Origin: Streptomyces mirabilis
Lineage (GTDB): Bacteria; Actinomycetota; Actinomycetes; Streptomycetales; Streptomycetaceae
Length of the DNA: 64,000 bases
Direction of reading: 5' to 3'
Assembly (NCBI RefSeq): GCF_039503195.1
Contig: NZ_JBCJKP010000001.1
Span: 1,240,001-1,304,000, forward strand
Both the position numbers and the translations under genes were made by a program. The notes below the pieces were generated by a model, which was not told where the DNA came from, searched no databases, and saw nothing but the letters and a program-made list of their open reading frames with translations. Positions 48,449 through 58,049 of this stretch are shown one piece after another. The stretch's first letter is position 1; the number at the start of each line of letters is the position of its first letter.

Positions 48449-50464
48449 ACTGACGCTCGCCGTGCCCGTCTCGATGTGCCCGGTGAACCGGCGCGACCAG
48501 CTCGCGTCGGAGTCGACGGTGATCGTGAAGTCGTACCAGCCGTTCTGGTACGCGACGGCGTTGAAGTAGTCCTCGGCCGAACCGCCCGCGGCGACGGTGT
48601 ACGTCCACGGCCCGTCGCCGCGGTACTGGTTCGAGGTGATCGTGAACTTCACCGGGGCGGCCGAGGAGTTGGTCATCTTGAAGTAGAGGGCGGTCTTGCC
48701 GGTGCCGGGTTCGGTGGCGTAACGGGTGCTCACCTCGGCCGACTTGCCCGCCTGGGTCGCGTCGCCCTTGAAGCGGCGCAGGAAGCGGTTGGGGCCGGCC
48801 ATGGTGAGGTCGTACTTGCCGTTGCCGAACCCCGAGCCGATGTTGAAGGAGTCGGAGGCGGTGCCGCCGGCGTCGATGGTGTACTGGCAGGGCGTGGTGT
48901 CGCGGTAGGCGTTCGGGTGGATCGACAGGTGCGCCGCCCTGCCGGCCGGGGTGCCCTGGTTGGCCATCGTGAACCAGGCGAGGACCTTGCCGCCCGACCC
49001 GAACTCCAGGTGGTCCAGGTAGCCGTTCGGCTGGTGGGGCAGGGCGCGCGCGGGCCGGGTGCCGGGCTCCTGGGCGGGCAGGGCGTTGGTGGTCGGTACC
49101 GGGTTGGGCAGGGGGCCGCAGGTGGCGATCCCGAGCACGCTCGTGGCGGGCAGCGGGACCGTCCCGTAGGCCGGGTTGCCGAAGTCGAAGACCCCGATCA
49201 GGTCGCCGGTGACCTTGCGGCGCCAGGCGCTGATGTTGGGGCAGGCGGCGGGCTTGCCGAGCGCCGTCGTCCATGTCTCCAGGAAGCGCAGGACCGAGGT
49301 GTGGTCGAAGACCTCCGAGGAGACCCAGCCGCCACGCGTCCAGGGCGAGATGACGAGCATCGGAACACGGAAACCGAGACCGTACGGGACGCCGTTGAGG
49401 AACTCCCCCGCCGTGTTCGCGGGCGGAGCCGGGGGCGGCACGTGGTCGAAGAAGCCGTCGTTCTCGTCGTAGTTGAGGAACAGGACGGTGGAGTCGAAGA
49501 CGTCCGGGTCGGCCGCGAGGGCCTTGTACACCAGGTCGACGAAGTGGGCGCCGTCCCCGGGCGGGGCATAGGGGTGCTCGGAGAAGGCCTGGTCGGCGAC
49601 CACCCAGGAGACCTGGGGCAGGGTGCCCGCGAGGACGTCGGCCCTGATGGCGGCGGCTATGTCGTCGGGGGTGGAGCCGGTGACCTTCGGCACGGAGGCC
49701 ATGCCGCGGTCGTAGAGCGGGTCGCCCGCCTTCGCGGAGGCGAACTTCTTGAAGTAGGCGCAGCCGTTGTCGCCGTAGTTGTCCTGCGCGTTCTGGTAGA
49801 CCTTCCAGGTCACTCCGGCCGTCTGGAGCGCCTCGGCGTAGTTCTGCCAGGTCAGTCCGGACTCGTCGCCGCCGTCGTAGCTGGAGCCGTCGACCTTGCC
49901 GCTCCACAGGTAGGTGCGGTTGGGGCCGGTCGCGCTGAGTGCGGAGCAGAAGTAGGCGTCGCAGATCGTGTAGTTGTCGGCGAGCGCGTAGTGGAAGGGG
50001 ATGTCGGAGCGGTCGAGATAGCCGAGCGAGCGGACGTTGCCGACACCGGAGACCCAGTTGTCGAGGCGTCCCTTGTTCCAGGCGGAGTGCTGCGAGGACC
50101 AGGAGTGCGGGAGGTCGCCGTTGCACTGTGCGAGGGTCTCGCCGTCCTTGCCGCCCGCGGCGGGTGTGGAGCTGAGCTTCCACGGGTACTGCCGTCCGAC
50201 GCCGTTCGGTTGGTTGAAGACGGAGTACCCGCCGGACAGGGTGATGCCGCTGCGGTCGTCGAAGCCGCGGACGCCCTTGAGGCGGCCGAAGTAATGGTCG
50301 AAGCTGCGGTTCTCCTGCATGAGGACGACGACGTGCCGTACGTCCGAGATGGTGCCGGTCGTCGCGCCGACGGCCGCCGCCGGGCGCGAGCCGACGCCCA
50401 GCGCGGCGCCCGCCGCCACGGATGCGCCGAGTCCCACGAAACCTCTTCGGCTGATCGGTGTCAT
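48443..50464 (-). CDS. plcC: Tat-exported phospholipase C (phosphocholine-type)
   Basis: This 673-residue protein starts at ATG 50462-50464 with GAGGGGG upstream. The twin-arginine signal SRRGFVGLGASVAAGAALG exports the folded enzyme. The phosphoesterase domain (PF04185) shows HVVVLMQENRSFDHYFG, DNYTICDAYFCSALSATGPNR and FLNYDENDGFFDHVPPPAPP. Two C-terminal beta domains (DUF756), starting near YLDHLEFGSGGKVLAW and KYDLTMAGPNRFLRRF, complete the non-haemolytic PLC architecture. It cleaves phospholipid head groups to release phosphocholine or phosphate. Two PHO-box-like repeats lie upstream. Confidence 0.9.
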   Translation of the reverse strand: MTPISRRGFVGLGASVAAGAALGVGSRPAAAVGATTGTISDVRHVVVLMQENRSFDHYFGRLKGVRGFDDRSGITLSGGYSVFNQPNGVGRQYPWKLSSTPAAGGKDGETLAQCNGDLPHSWSSQHSAWNKGRLDNWVSGVGNVRSLGYLDRSDIPFHYALADNYTICDAYFCSALSATGPNRTYLWSGKVDGSSYDGGDESGLTWQNYAEALQTAGVTWKVYQNAQDNYGDNGCAYFKKFASAKAGDPLYDRGMASVPKVTGSTPDDIAAAIRADVLAGTLPQVSWVVADQAFSEHPYAPPGDGAHFVDLVYKALAADPDVFDSTVLFLNYDENDGFFDHVPPPAPPANTAGEFLNGVPYGLGFRVPMLVISPWTRGGWVSSEVFDHTSVLRFLETWTTALGKPAACPNISAWRRKVTGDLIGVFDFGNPAYGTVPLPATSVLGIATCGPLPNPVPTTNALPAQEPGTRPARALPHQPNGYLDHLEFGSGGKVLAWFTMANQGTPAGRAAHLSIHPNAYRDTTPCQYTIDAGGTASDSFNIGSGFGNGKYDLTMAGPNRFLRRFKGDATQAGKSAEVSTRYATEPGTGKTALYFKMTNSSAAPVKFTITSNQYRGDGPWTYTVAAGGSAEDYFNAVAYQNGWYDFTITVDSDASWSRRFTGHIETGTASVSG

Positions 50465-50911
50465 TCGCCCGCCCCCTCGTGACCGGAGTGCCCCTGCGGC
50501 ACACCGCGCGCCAGCGTGCACGCGGCGATCGCCGGGAGCCCTACCGATGCGGTGAGAGACGAATGAACAGCGGCCGAACGCCGCCGCCTTTCGTCTGTTC
50601 ACTGTGAACGTTGCCCCCCTCTTTCCCTGGCATGGACACGCCGCGTACATATGACCGTCGAACAAAGAAATGAAGGACGGACCCGGCCAGCCCCGGAGCC
50701 CCTCAAGTCACGTACTCTTTCTACGACTTGGGCGCGCGACCCGCGTACCGAATCCATGCCGGTCGACTCGTCCGTCTGGACTGCGGCATATGCCAGAAGC
50801 ACCACCGGATCGTGTGTTGCCAAATCCCTTACAGGGCGTCGCGGGCTGTGCAACAGTCGTAACGGTCCCTCCGCCCAGCCTTGGTCGTACCGTCCCCCAT
50901 CGGAGTGCGTC
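50465..50911. other. 447-bp divergent region, phospholipase C / PP2C phosphatase
   Basis: No gene is supported. The phospholipase side holds a possible PHO box (50558-50579) and the palindrome GTTCACTGTGAAC (50597-50609). The phosphatase side (50640-50900) is less GC-rich than the surroundings, with CATATG-type patches, and probably holds its promoter; no clear -35/-10 pair was identified. Confidence 0.4.
50558..50579 (-). promoter_or_regulatory. possible PHO box before phospholipase C
   Basis: On the minus strand GTTCGGCCGCT and GTTCATTCGTC are adjacent 11-bp units, the size and GTTCA core expected for PhoP direct repeats in Streptomyces. The first unit is degenerate. A phosphate-scavenging phospholipase is a plausible target. 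The palindrome GTTCAC-T-GTGAAC lies 18 bp further upstream. Confidence 0.4.
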
Positions 50912-52342
50912 ATGCCGTCCCATCTCTCTGCGGACCGCCCATCCGCCCAGCCGCCCCCGCGCGGCTCGGTCGACGCGCTCATTTCGCAGACGCGACGGCT
51001 GCGCGGCGAGATGGACGCCGTTCGGCGGGACGCTCCCCTCGACGGCACGGACCCCCAGGGACGCTGGCAGCGCGCGCTGTGTGATCTGGCGATGCACCAA
51101 CTCGACGACCTCGACCAGCATTTGGCACAGCTGCGGGACGGACCCCCGCCGGTGCCCGCGGAGCCGGCCCGCGCGCCCGCCGCACCTGCCGCGTCGGCCG
51201 CGTCCCGGCGCGGTTCGCTGCTCAGCCGGGTGGGCAGTGCCGAGTGGAACCTGCTCACGGACGAGGCCAGTTGGTCCGGAGAGCTCTACGACATCCTGGG
51301 CCGCGACCCCGCCGCTCCCCCGCTCACCCTCGACGAACTGCCGTCGCTGATGCTCGACGAGGACCGGCCGACGCTGACGGCGATGGTCACCGACTGCCTC
51401 ATCGACGCCAAGCCCATCGACGGCGAGTTCCGTATCGTGCGCCCCGACGGCGGGGTACGGACCGTGCACATGATGGGCGAGCCCGTGCTCGACACCGACG
51501 GCAGCACCGCCGCGATGTGGGCCGTGCTGCGCGATGTCAGTGAACTGCGGCGCAGCCAGCGGACGGTGAGCGAGAGTCGTGAGTCGCTGCAGCTGCACCG
51601 GCACCACGCGCAGAGCGAGCGCCGGCTCGCGGTCCAGCTGCAGGAGGCCGTCCTGCCGCCCTGGCGCGGCTCCCTGCGCTTCCCGCAGCGGGGCCCCGAG
51701 GCCCTGGACCTCGCCGCCCGCCATCTGCCCTCCTCGAACAGCGCGCTGATCGGCGGCGACTGGTACGACGCGATGGAACTGCCCGACGGAGCGACGCTGT
51801 TGAGTGTCGGTGACCTCACCGGGCAGGGCGTCACCGTCGCCTCGGGCATGGCGATGCTGCTCGGCGCCCTGCGCGGCATGGCTGTCGCGGGCACCCGGCC
51901 CGGGCAACTCATGTCCTGGCTCAACCAGTTGCTCGACGCCTCGGTGCAGCCGTCCCTCGGCAGCGCCGTCTGCTGCCGCTACCGGCCCGAGACCCGCACC
52001 CTCACCTGGGCGCAGGCAGGACACCCCGCCCCGCTGCTGTTCCGCAACGGGACGGGGCGCATGCTGGCGGCGCCGGACGGCGTGCTGCTCGGGGCCACCT
52101 CCGGAGCCGTCTACGGACAGGCCGAAGAGACCCTCGAAGACGGCGACCTGCTGCTCCTGCACACCGACGGACTGGTCCCCGGGCACTATGGAGCGCAAGC
52201 CGTCCAGAGGCTGCTCGACCTGGCCCCGCGCTTCCGCGGAGCCCGTACGGCCCAGGACTGCGTACGGACGGTTGTCGAGGAATTCGGCGAGAGTGAGCGC
52301 GAGGACGACGCCTGCGTGCTCATCGCCAGGATCGGCTCATAG
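50912..52342 (+). CDS. PAS domain-containing PP2C-type serine/threonine phosphatase
   Basis: This 476-residue protein starts at ATG 50912 with GGAG 8 nt upstream. The N-terminus has a helical segment (ALISQTRRLRGEMDAV), then a PAS domain (about 110-225; AEWNLLTDEASWSGELYDILG, GEFRIVRPDGGVRTVHMMGEPV), a linker coiled coil and a SpoIIE/RsbU PP2C domain (about 250-476; GGDWYDAMELPDG, VGDLTGQGVTVASGMAMLL, DGDLLLLHTDGLVPG, DDACVLIARIG). Metal-binding Asp residues are present. Such phosphatases activate anti-anti-sigma proteins; the partner is not in the neighbourhood. Confidence 0.9.
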   Translation: MPSHLSADRPSAQPPPRGSVDALISQTRRLRGEMDAVRRDAPLDGTDPQGRWQRALCDLAMHQLDDLDQHLAQLRDGPPPVPAEPARAPAAPAASAASRRGSLLSRVGSAEWNLLTDEASWSGELYDILGRDPAAPPLTLDELPSLMLDEDRPTLTAMVTDCLIDAKPIDGEFRIVRPDGGVRTVHMMGEPVLDTDGSTAAMWAVLRDVSELRRSQRTVSESRESLQLHRHHAQSERRLAVQLQEAVLPPWRGSLRFPQRGPEALDLAARHLPSSNSALIGGDWYDAMELPDGATLLSVGDLTGQGVTVASGMAMLLGALRGMAVAGTRPGQLMSWLNQLLDASVQPSLGSAVCCRYRPETRTLTWAQAGHPAPLLFRNGTGRMLAAPDGVLLGATSGAVYGQAEETLEDGDLLLLHTDGLVPGHYGAQAVQRLLDLAPRFRGARTAQDCVRTVVEEFGESEREDDACVLIARIGS

Positions 52343-52404
52343 ACCTCACCGAGATCGGCTCACAGTCCGCCCTGGAACGCCCCGGCCTGAAACCCTTTAC
52401 GGTG

Positions 52405-52435
52405 CACACAGGCAAGGAGTGCTCATGCCTGTGTG
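52405..52435. terminator. stem-loop overlapping the NsdA-like gene end
   Basis: CACACAGGCA (52405-52414) pairs perfectly with TGCCTGTGTG (52426-52435), 11-nt loop. The loop contains the TGA stop of the convergent NsdA-like gene (52423-52425 on the minus strand) and it follows the phosphatase stop by 62 bp. Confidence 0.6.
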
Positions 52436-53925
52436 GTGGTGCCCCCGCGCTTCGGCCTGAGCGAGCCCTTGGGGAGGGCGAGTTGGATCTCCTCACGCAG
52501 TTCGTGGATCTTCGGGTAGCCGGAGTACTCGGCGGTGAGCCGGTACATCTCGCGCAGCCGGTCCCAGGTGCGGTGGGAGGAGTTCGCCCCCATCGACACC
52601 AGGGCCAGCCGGGCATAGCGGTCCGCCTGCTCGGGGTCGTCCGCGATGAAGCACGCCGAGGCCAGCGACAGCCAGTCGAAGATCTGTGACCGCTGCCGCC
52701 CGTTCTCCCGCAGATGCAACGCTTCCTTGGCGTGGCGCTGCGCCGTGGTCGCCGCGGCCGGGTCGTGCTCCGCGAGCGTCCGGTAGGCAAGCGCCTGCAT
52801 GCCGTGCATGTCCGCCTCGTCGAACATCTGCATCCAGCTCGGCGGTGGCACATCACCCTTGTCGGAGACGAAGAGGTCTTCCGCCTCCCCCAGGGTGCGC
52901 CGCATGGCCTGGCCCTTGCCCATCGACGCCTGAGCCCAGGCCTCGATCGTGTAGAGCATGGCGCGGGTGCGCGGCAGCATCTCGGAACCCGAGCCCGACT
53001 TGGCGAGCTTCATCAGGTCCAGGGCGTCGTCGGGCCGGCCGAGGTGCACCATCTGACGGGCGGCGCGGGAGAGCGCCTCCCCGGCGCGCGGCCGGTCGCC
53101 GCCTTCTCTGGCCGCGTGCGCGGCGATGATGAAGTACTTCTGGGCCGTGGGCTCCAGGCCGACGTCGTGCGACATCCAGCCCGCGAGGACGGCGAGATTG
53201 GCGGCGACGCCCCACAGGCGGCGCTGCAGATGGTCAGGGTGTCGGTAGGAGAGCATGCCTCCCACTTCGTTGAGCTGGCCCACCACGGCCTTGCGTTGCA
53301 ACCCGCCGCCGCGGGCCGCGTCCCAGGCCCGGAACACCTCGACCGAGCGCTCCAGTTCCTCGATCTCCTGCGACCCGATGGGGGCGGCCTCGTAACGGTC
53401 GAACCCAGCGGGGTCGGCGTGCAGGGGATTGTCGACTACAGGGGCGTCGGCCACGAGGGCCGGATCGGTGTGGAGCCAGTCGTGCATGGCACTGCTGAGT
53501 GCGGATCCCGCGGCGAGCGCGGCACCCGCGCCCACCAAGCCGCGTCGGTTGAGCATGAGGTCCATTCCCGTGAATTCGGTGAGGACCGCAGCGGTTCGCT
53601 CGGGCGCCCACGGCACACCGTCGGGATGTTCCACATTCCCGCCGCCCGGCCGTTTCCCCACACGCCCGTGCCGCACCAGACCGAGGTCCTCGATGGTCAC
53701 GACACGGCCGAGACGCTCGGTGAAAAGAGCCGCCAGCACTCGCGGAACCGGATCGCGCGGGATCTCTCCCATGTCGATCCAACGCCGCACCCGTGAGGTG
53801 TCGGTCGCCAGCTGAGGGTGACCCATGGCCGCCGCCTGCTTGTTGACCAGCCTCGCGAGTTCGCCCTTGGACCAGCCGGCCAGGCCGAACAGATCCGACA
53901 GACGAGTGTTGGGTTGTCCGTTCAC
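52423..53925 (-). CDS. NsdA-like regulator with TPR region
   Basis: This 500-residue protein starts at GTG 53923-53925. The N-terminal domain, AGWSKGELARLVNKQAAAMGHPQLATDTSRVRRWIDMGEIPRDPVPRVLAALF, is the atypical HTH of NsdA and related streptomycete sporulation-associated proteins. Then a hydrophobic GLVGAGAALAAGSALSS segment and about 300 residues of TPR-like repeats follow. NsdA represses sporulation and antibiotic production in S. coelicolor; this is a homologue, not necessarily the orthologue. No partner gene is adjacent. Confidence 0.83.
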   Translation of the reverse strand: MNGQPNTRLSDLFGLAGWSKGELARLVNKQAAAMGHPQLATDTSRVRRWIDMGEIPRDPVPRVLAALFTERLGRVVTIEDLGLVRHGRVGKRPGGGNVEHPDGVPWAPERTAAVLTEFTGMDLMLNRRGLVGAGAALAAGSALSSAMHDWLHTDPALVADAPVVDNPLHADPAGFDRYEAAPIGSQEIEELERSVEVFRAWDAARGGGLQRKAVVGQLNEVGGMLSYRHPDHLQRRLWGVAANLAVLAGWMSHDVGLEPTAQKYFIIAAHAAREGGDRPRAGEALSRAARQMVHLGRPDDALDLMKLAKSGSGSEMLPRTRAMLYTIEAWAQASMGKGQAMRRTLGEAEDLFVSDKGDVPPPSWMQMFDEADMHGMQALAYRTLAEHDPAAATTAQRHAKEALHLRENGRQRSQIFDWLSLASACFIADDPEQADRYARLALVSMGANSSHRTWDRLREMYRLTAEYSGYPKIHELREEIQLALPKGSLRPKRGGTTTQA

Positions 53926-54158
53926 GTCAAGCCCCCAGGTTCTCGGCTGAGTTGACAGTAACCCTCTGTCAGTTGCTGAGCGACTATTCGCCAGGGTTCG
54001 CCAGGGTGCGCCAGATGGTCTGCCACTGGGCATCCGGTGTCAGGTAGGAAAGCGCCACCCCGACCCGGCTACCGAGGGACATTCCCCCAGGGTGTACCAG
54101 GGCGGCCGGGGCGGGTAGCGCAGCAACTTGCAGGCACACGAAGGGATCTGTTTCGCCC

Positions 54159-55304
54159 ATGTACACAGCATCGTCCTCCGTGTCCGCTCCGCCCCGGTCG
54201 CTTCACCCCCGCCCGGCGGCGGCGGGCAGCGGCCCCTACCTCGACCCCGCTCGACCGGCGGCCCCCGTGCTCGGCGCCGGCAGGACGCGGCGCGTTCCGG
54301 GGCTCGGCACCCAACCGCTCAGCGGGAGAATCGACTTGTCCGGCCCTCAGGGCGCGCAGCTGCGCACGGCGATCGCGTCGGTGCACCGCATCTGTCCGGA
54401 GTTCGCTCCGGTCCAGGTACTGCGCCGCAGCGGGCGCTCCGTGCTCCTCGTCGGCACGACGGGGCGCAGCACGGCGGTCGCCAAGTGTTTACTGGACCAC
54501 TCCTCGATCTGGGCGGAGCGGATCAGGCACGAAATAGCGGCATACCGATCGTTCGTGCGGCATCGGCCGCCGGTCCGGGTGCCCCGGCTGATCGCGGCGG
54601 ACCCGGACAACTGCACCCTCGTGATCGAGCGGATGCCGGGGCGGGTGGCCGCGCTGCAGCGGCACCCGGCGGAGGCGCCGCCCCGCGCGGACATCCGGGC
54701 GGCACTGGGTGCGATCTGCCGGCTGAACGCGTGGCGGCCGCCGGCGGGGACGTTCGACGCCCCGCTGGACTACGCGGAGCGGATCTCCCGTTTCCATGAG
54801 CTGGGTCTGCTCACGGACCGGGACATGGGCGACCTGCAGAAGCTGGTGCACGGCATCGCGCACTCGGCGGGCCGGCAGGGCATGGGCCAGTTCTGTCACG
54901 GGGACGCGTTGCTGTCGAACATCCTGCTCTCACCGGCCGGTCCCGTGCTGGTGGACTGGGAGCACGCGGGCTGGTACCTGCCGGGCTACGACCTGGCGAC
55001 GCTGTGGGCGGTCCTCGGTGACGCTCCCGTGGCACGCCGGCAGATCAGTCAGCTCGCGCAGTCCGCCGGTCCCGCGGCGCGCGACGCCTTCCTGGTGAAC
55101 CTGATGCTCGTACTGACCCGGGAGATCCGTACGTACGAGACGGCCGTGCAGCGTTCGATGCACGACGCGACCCCGGCGGCACCGGGACCGGCCCATCCGG
55201 GTGCTGCGCCGTCCGGCGAGGAGCAGCGGCTGCTGCTGCGGCGGCTGCACGACGACTGCCAGATGGCCCGTCGGGCCGTTCGAGCGGCGGTCGGCACTCG
55301 TTGA
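54159..55304 (+). CDS. phosphotransferase family protein (TTA-containing)
   Basis: This 381-residue protein has an APH-like kinase fold: [38 protein letters not shown], catalytic [17 protein letters not shown] and metal-binding [26 protein letters not shown]. The first 60 residues are low-complexity and Pro/Ala-rich. The substrate is unknown. Codon 111 (54489-54491) is TTA, so translation may depend on bldA. The ATG at 54159 lacks a strong ribosome site. A very strong terminator follows. Confidence 0.85.
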   Translation: MYTASSSVSAPPRSLHPRPAAAGSGPYLDPARPAAPVLGAGRTRRVPGLGTQPLSGRIDLSGPQGAQLRTAIASVHRICPEFAPVQVLRRSGRSVLLVGTTGRSTAVAKCLLDHSSIWAERIRHEIAAYRSFVRHRPPVRVPRLIAADPDNCTLVIERMPGRVAALQRHPAEAPPRADIRAALGAICRLNAWRPPAGTFDAPLDYAERISRFHELGLLTDRDMGDLQKLVHGIAHSAGRQGMGQFCHGDALLSNILLSPAGPVLVDWEHAGWYLPGYDLATLWAVLGDAPVARRQISQLAQSAGPAARDAFLVNLMLVLTREIRTYETAVQRSMHDATPAAPGPAHPGAAPSGEEQRLLLRRLHDDCQMARRAVRAAVGTR

Positions 55305-55632
55305 CGGGGACGAAGGCCCGCGGTGCGCCTGAACGGCGGCACACCGCGGGCCTTCGTCCTGCGGGGGCACTGCCGTGCGGCGCCGATGTACGGCGAACGG
55401 CGCGTCCCCGCCGGCATCCCTTCCGGGCCATCTTCACCCGTTCGCGCCACCGGTCCACTCCACTGACGCCTCGCAGGCCGTTCCGCTGCCGCCACGAAAT
55501 CGTGTTCGTCCTCCGCTGACATGGAAAATCGCCTGCTCCTGGGCATGATTGACGGATCGTCGGAGAGCCGATACCACTGACCCACGTTCGGCCTGCACGC
55601 CCCACCGCGCTCGACCGTCCCAGGAGGCTGCA
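55305..55632. other. intergenic region before the amidase gene
   Basis: The first 55 bp contain a strong terminator for the phosphotransferase. The remaining 270 bp up to the TTG start hold no gene I can support; AGGAGG at 55622-55627 is the amidase ribosome site. Confidence 0.5.
55308..55359 (+). terminator. strong stem-loop terminator of the phosphotransferase
   Basis: GGACGAAGGCCCGCGGTG (55308-55325) pairs perfectly with CACCGCGGGCCTTCGTCC (55342-55359), 18 bp, 16-nt loop. It begins 4 bp after the stop codon. Confidence 0.93.
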
Positions 55633-57624
55633 TTGCGAGGATCCGTCACCGACCCCGAGGCCACCGCCGGGCACAGACGCGCGCGCCGTACCGCGGGCGC
55701 CGTCGCCTCGGCGACGCTGTTGCTGCCGCTGCTCGGCGCGGCACCGTCGAACAGCACCGCGCAGGCGTCCTCCGATGGGCTCCAGCGGGCCTTCGCCGGC
55801 GCCGCCGCCGAGTACCACGTGCCGCTGAGCGTCCTGCTCGGCGTCTCCTACCTCCAGTCCCGCTGGGACGCGCACGCCGGCGCGCCGAGCGCCAGCGGCG
55901 GCTACGGCCCCATGCACCTCACCGACGCACGGACGGCGATCGCGGAGGCACCGCACCACAGCGACGGCACGGAGGACGCCCGCGGTGACAGCTCGCGCGC
56001 GGCCCTGCTGCCCACCACCAAGGTGCCGCAGAACTCCCAACTCCCGGCTCGGCTGAAGACGTTGACGAAGGCGGCCCGGCTCACCGGCCTGCCCGAGGAA
56101 CGGCTGCGCACCGACGCCGCGGCGAACGTGGCGGGCGGGGCCGCGCTCCTGGCCGCCGCGCAGAAGGACCTCGGCGAGCCGCTGAGCGCCGACGCGGCCG
56201 ACTGGTACGGCGCGGTGGCACGCTTCTCCGGCGCGGACGACACCGCGACCGCGGCGACGTACGCCAATGACGTCTACGGAGTGATCCGCGAAGGCGAGGA
56301 GCGCACCACGGACGCAGGTCAGCAGGTCGCGCTGGCCGCCCGGCCCGGACTGCGCCCCGACACCGCGCAGCTGCGGCGGGCCGGGCTGCGTACCGTCTCC
56401 GCCAAGAGCACGGAGTGCCCCACGTCCGTGTCCTGCGAGTGGATTCCGGCCCCGTACTCGGAGTTCGGCAACAATGACTACGGGAACCACGACCTCGGTG
56501 ACCGGCCCACGTCGCAGAGCATCAAGTACATCGTCATCCATGACACGGAGGGCACCTGGGACGGCGTTCTGAAGCTGGTCCAGGACCCGACCTACGTGTC
56601 GTGGAACTACACGCTGCGCTCGACCGACGGTCACATCGCCCAGCATGTGAAGGCGAAGGACGTGGCCTGGCACGCGGGCAACTGGTACATCAACGCCAAG
56701 TCGATCGGCCTGGAGCACGAGGGATTCCTCGCCTCGCCGGACGCCTGGTACACGGAGGAGATGTACCGGGCCTCGGCGCGCCTGGTGACCTACCTCGCCG
56801 AGAAGTACCACGTTCCGCTGGACCGGCAGCACATCCTGGGTCATGACAACGTGCCGGGCCCGACCACCTCGACCATCCCCGGCATGCACACGGACCCGGG
56901 CCCGTACTGGGACTGGCAGCACTACTTCACCCTGCTCGGCCACCCCTTGCAGCGTGCGACGAAGGCGAAGACGAGGACGAGTGGCGGACTGGTCACCATC
57001 CTGCCGGACTTCGCTCGGAACCAGCCCCGGTACACGGGCTGTGTCACCAGCGGCGAGCCCTGCGCGGCGCACGGCTCCAGCGAGGTGCGGCTCTACTCCC
57101 GGCCGGACGAGACCTCGCCCCTGATCAAGGACATCGGGCTGCGTCCCCAGGGCGACGACTCGACGATCGACGTGAACGACGTGGGTTCACGGGTCTCCAC
57201 CGGACAGCGGTACGCGGTCGCGGACCGGAACGGCGACTGGACGGCTATCTGGTACCTGGGCCAGAAGGCCTGGTTCAAGAACCCGCAGGGCCGGCCGACG
57301 GCGGTGAACGCCTCGGGTCAGGTCGTGACCCCCAAGGCCGGCGTCACGGAGATCCCCGTGTACGGGCGTGCCTACCCGGAGGCGGCGGCGTACCCCGCGG
57401 GCGTGCCCGTCCAGGCCGTCTCGCCGCTGCCGTACAAGATGCAGGCAGGCCAGAAGTACGCGGTCGGTGACAAGGTGCCGGGCGAGTACTTCTACGCGCC
57501 GACGTTCGACACGACCCCGCACAGGGTCGTGATCGGCAAGGACATGTACTACGAGATCCAGTTCGGCCACCGGGTGGCGTTCGTGCGGGCGGCGGACGTG
57601 AACCTGACGCGCTCGCGCACATAG
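55633..57624 (+). CDS. secreted N-acetylmuramoyl-L-alanine amidase (Amidase_2)
   Basis: The protein has 663 residues from TTG 55633, chosen for AGGAGG (55622-55627) 5 nt upstream. A signal peptide (VASATLLLPLLGAAPS) is followed by an N-terminal helical domain with YHVPLSVLLGVSYLQSRWD, resembling a transglycosylase-like fold. The zinc amidase domain (about 295-450) has YIVIHDTEGTWDG, AWHAGNWYINAKSIGLEHEGF and QHILGHDNVPGPTTS...MHTDPGPYWDW with the expected zinc His residues and Asp. It cuts the MurNAc-L-Ala bond in peptidoglycan. C-terminal SH3-like repeats (VRLYSRPDETSPLIKDIG, WTAIWYLGQKAWFKNP) may bind the wall. Confidence 0.88.
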   Translation: MRGSVTDPEATAGHRRARRTAGAVASATLLLPLLGAAPSNSTAQASSDGLQRAFAGAAAEYHVPLSVLLGVSYLQSRWDAHAGAPSASGGYGPMHLTDARTAIAEAPHHSDGTEDARGDSSRAALLPTTKVPQNSQLPARLKTLTKAARLTGLPEERLRTDAAANVAGGAALLAAAQKDLGEPLSADAADWYGAVARFSGADDTATAATYANDVYGVIREGEERTTDAGQQVALAARPGLRPDTAQLRRAGLRTVSAKSTECPTSVSCEWIPAPYSEFGNNDYGNHDLGDRPTSQSIKYIVIHDTEGTWDGVLKLVQDPTYVSWNYTLRSTDGHIAQHVKAKDVAWHAGNWYINAKSIGLEHEGFLASPDAWYTEEMYRASARLVTYLAEKYHVPLDRQHILGHDNVPGPTTSTIPGMHTDPGPYWDWQHYFTLLGHPLQRATKAKTRTSGGLVTILPDFARNQPRYTGCVTSGEPCAAHGSSEVRLYSRPDETSPLIKDIGLRPQGDDSTIDVNDVGSRVSTGQRYAVADRNGDWTAIWYLGQKAWFKNPQGRPTAVNASGQVVTPKAGVTEIPVYGRAYPEAAAYPAGVPVQAVSPLPYKMQAGQKYAVGDKVPGEYFYAPTFDTTPHRVVIGKDMYYEIQFGHRVAFVRAADVNLTRSRT

Positions 57625-57639
57625 GTGCCGGGGGGCGCG

Positions 57640-57670
57640 GGGGCCGGGCCGCGGACAGCGCCCCGGCCCC
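57640..57670. terminator. GC-rich stem-loop between convergent genes
   Basis: GGGGCCGGG (57640-57648) pairs perfectly with CCCGGCCCC (57662-57670), 13-nt loop. It is between the amidase stop and the convergent small gene. Confidence 0.6.
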
Positions 57671-57686
57671 GGCTCCCGTAGCGTCG

Positions 57687-57991
57687 TTACTCCGACCAGT
57701 CGAGCTGGTGTTCCGGCACCCCGAAGGTCCAGCCCACCGCCCGGGCCTCGGCCCGGGCCGTACGGTCGCCCCGCGCATAGCGCAGAACCCGCCCCGGGAA
57801 CACCACGAACGTCTCGTCGGCGGACCGCAGATCCGCGTACCAACCGGGCTGGTCCAAGGCCCCCGATATCGCCTCGGCGACCTCCGCCGCGCGCGCCGCC
57901 GCCACGCTGAACTCGATGACCGTCCAGACGTCCGGCTGCCCGGGCCCGACGTTCCGCGGACGGAACCGATAGATCTCCCACCGTCGGTCAT
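57687..57991 (-). pseudogene. small conserved hypothetical gene with an early frameshift
   Basis: The minus-strand ATG (57989-57991), with AGGAG 6 nt upstream, opens MTD in one frame, but the conserved protein WEIYRFRPRNVGPGQP, WTVIEFSVAAARAAEVAEA, PGWYADLRSADETFVVFPGRVLRYARG and PEHQLDWSE lies in the next frame. One missing G near 57977-57983 explains the shift; the second frame has no ATG, GTG or TTG before a conserved stretch. Length about 101 aa as expected. I recognise the pattern as a streptomycete hypothetical of unknown function. The rest is fully intact, so a base-call error is as likely as mutation. Confidence 0.7.
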
Positions 57992-58049
57992 GGGGACTCC
58001 TGTCGATGGCGGGCGTACTGCCCGGAGACGGGCACCGGGCCCCTCTCCG

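Noticed and set aside
48099..50504. 801-codon minus-strand ORF in the phospholipase region
   Set aside because: Alternate frame of the phospholipase C gene, Arg-rich, with no domain; the Tat signal and phosphoesterase motifs lie in the other frame.
53984..54166. 60-codon minus-strand ORF upstream of the NsdA-like gene
   Set aside because: It overlaps the phosphotransferase start, has no ribosome site and no recognisable relatives; the region also has short CGCCAGGGT repeats that explain the open frame.
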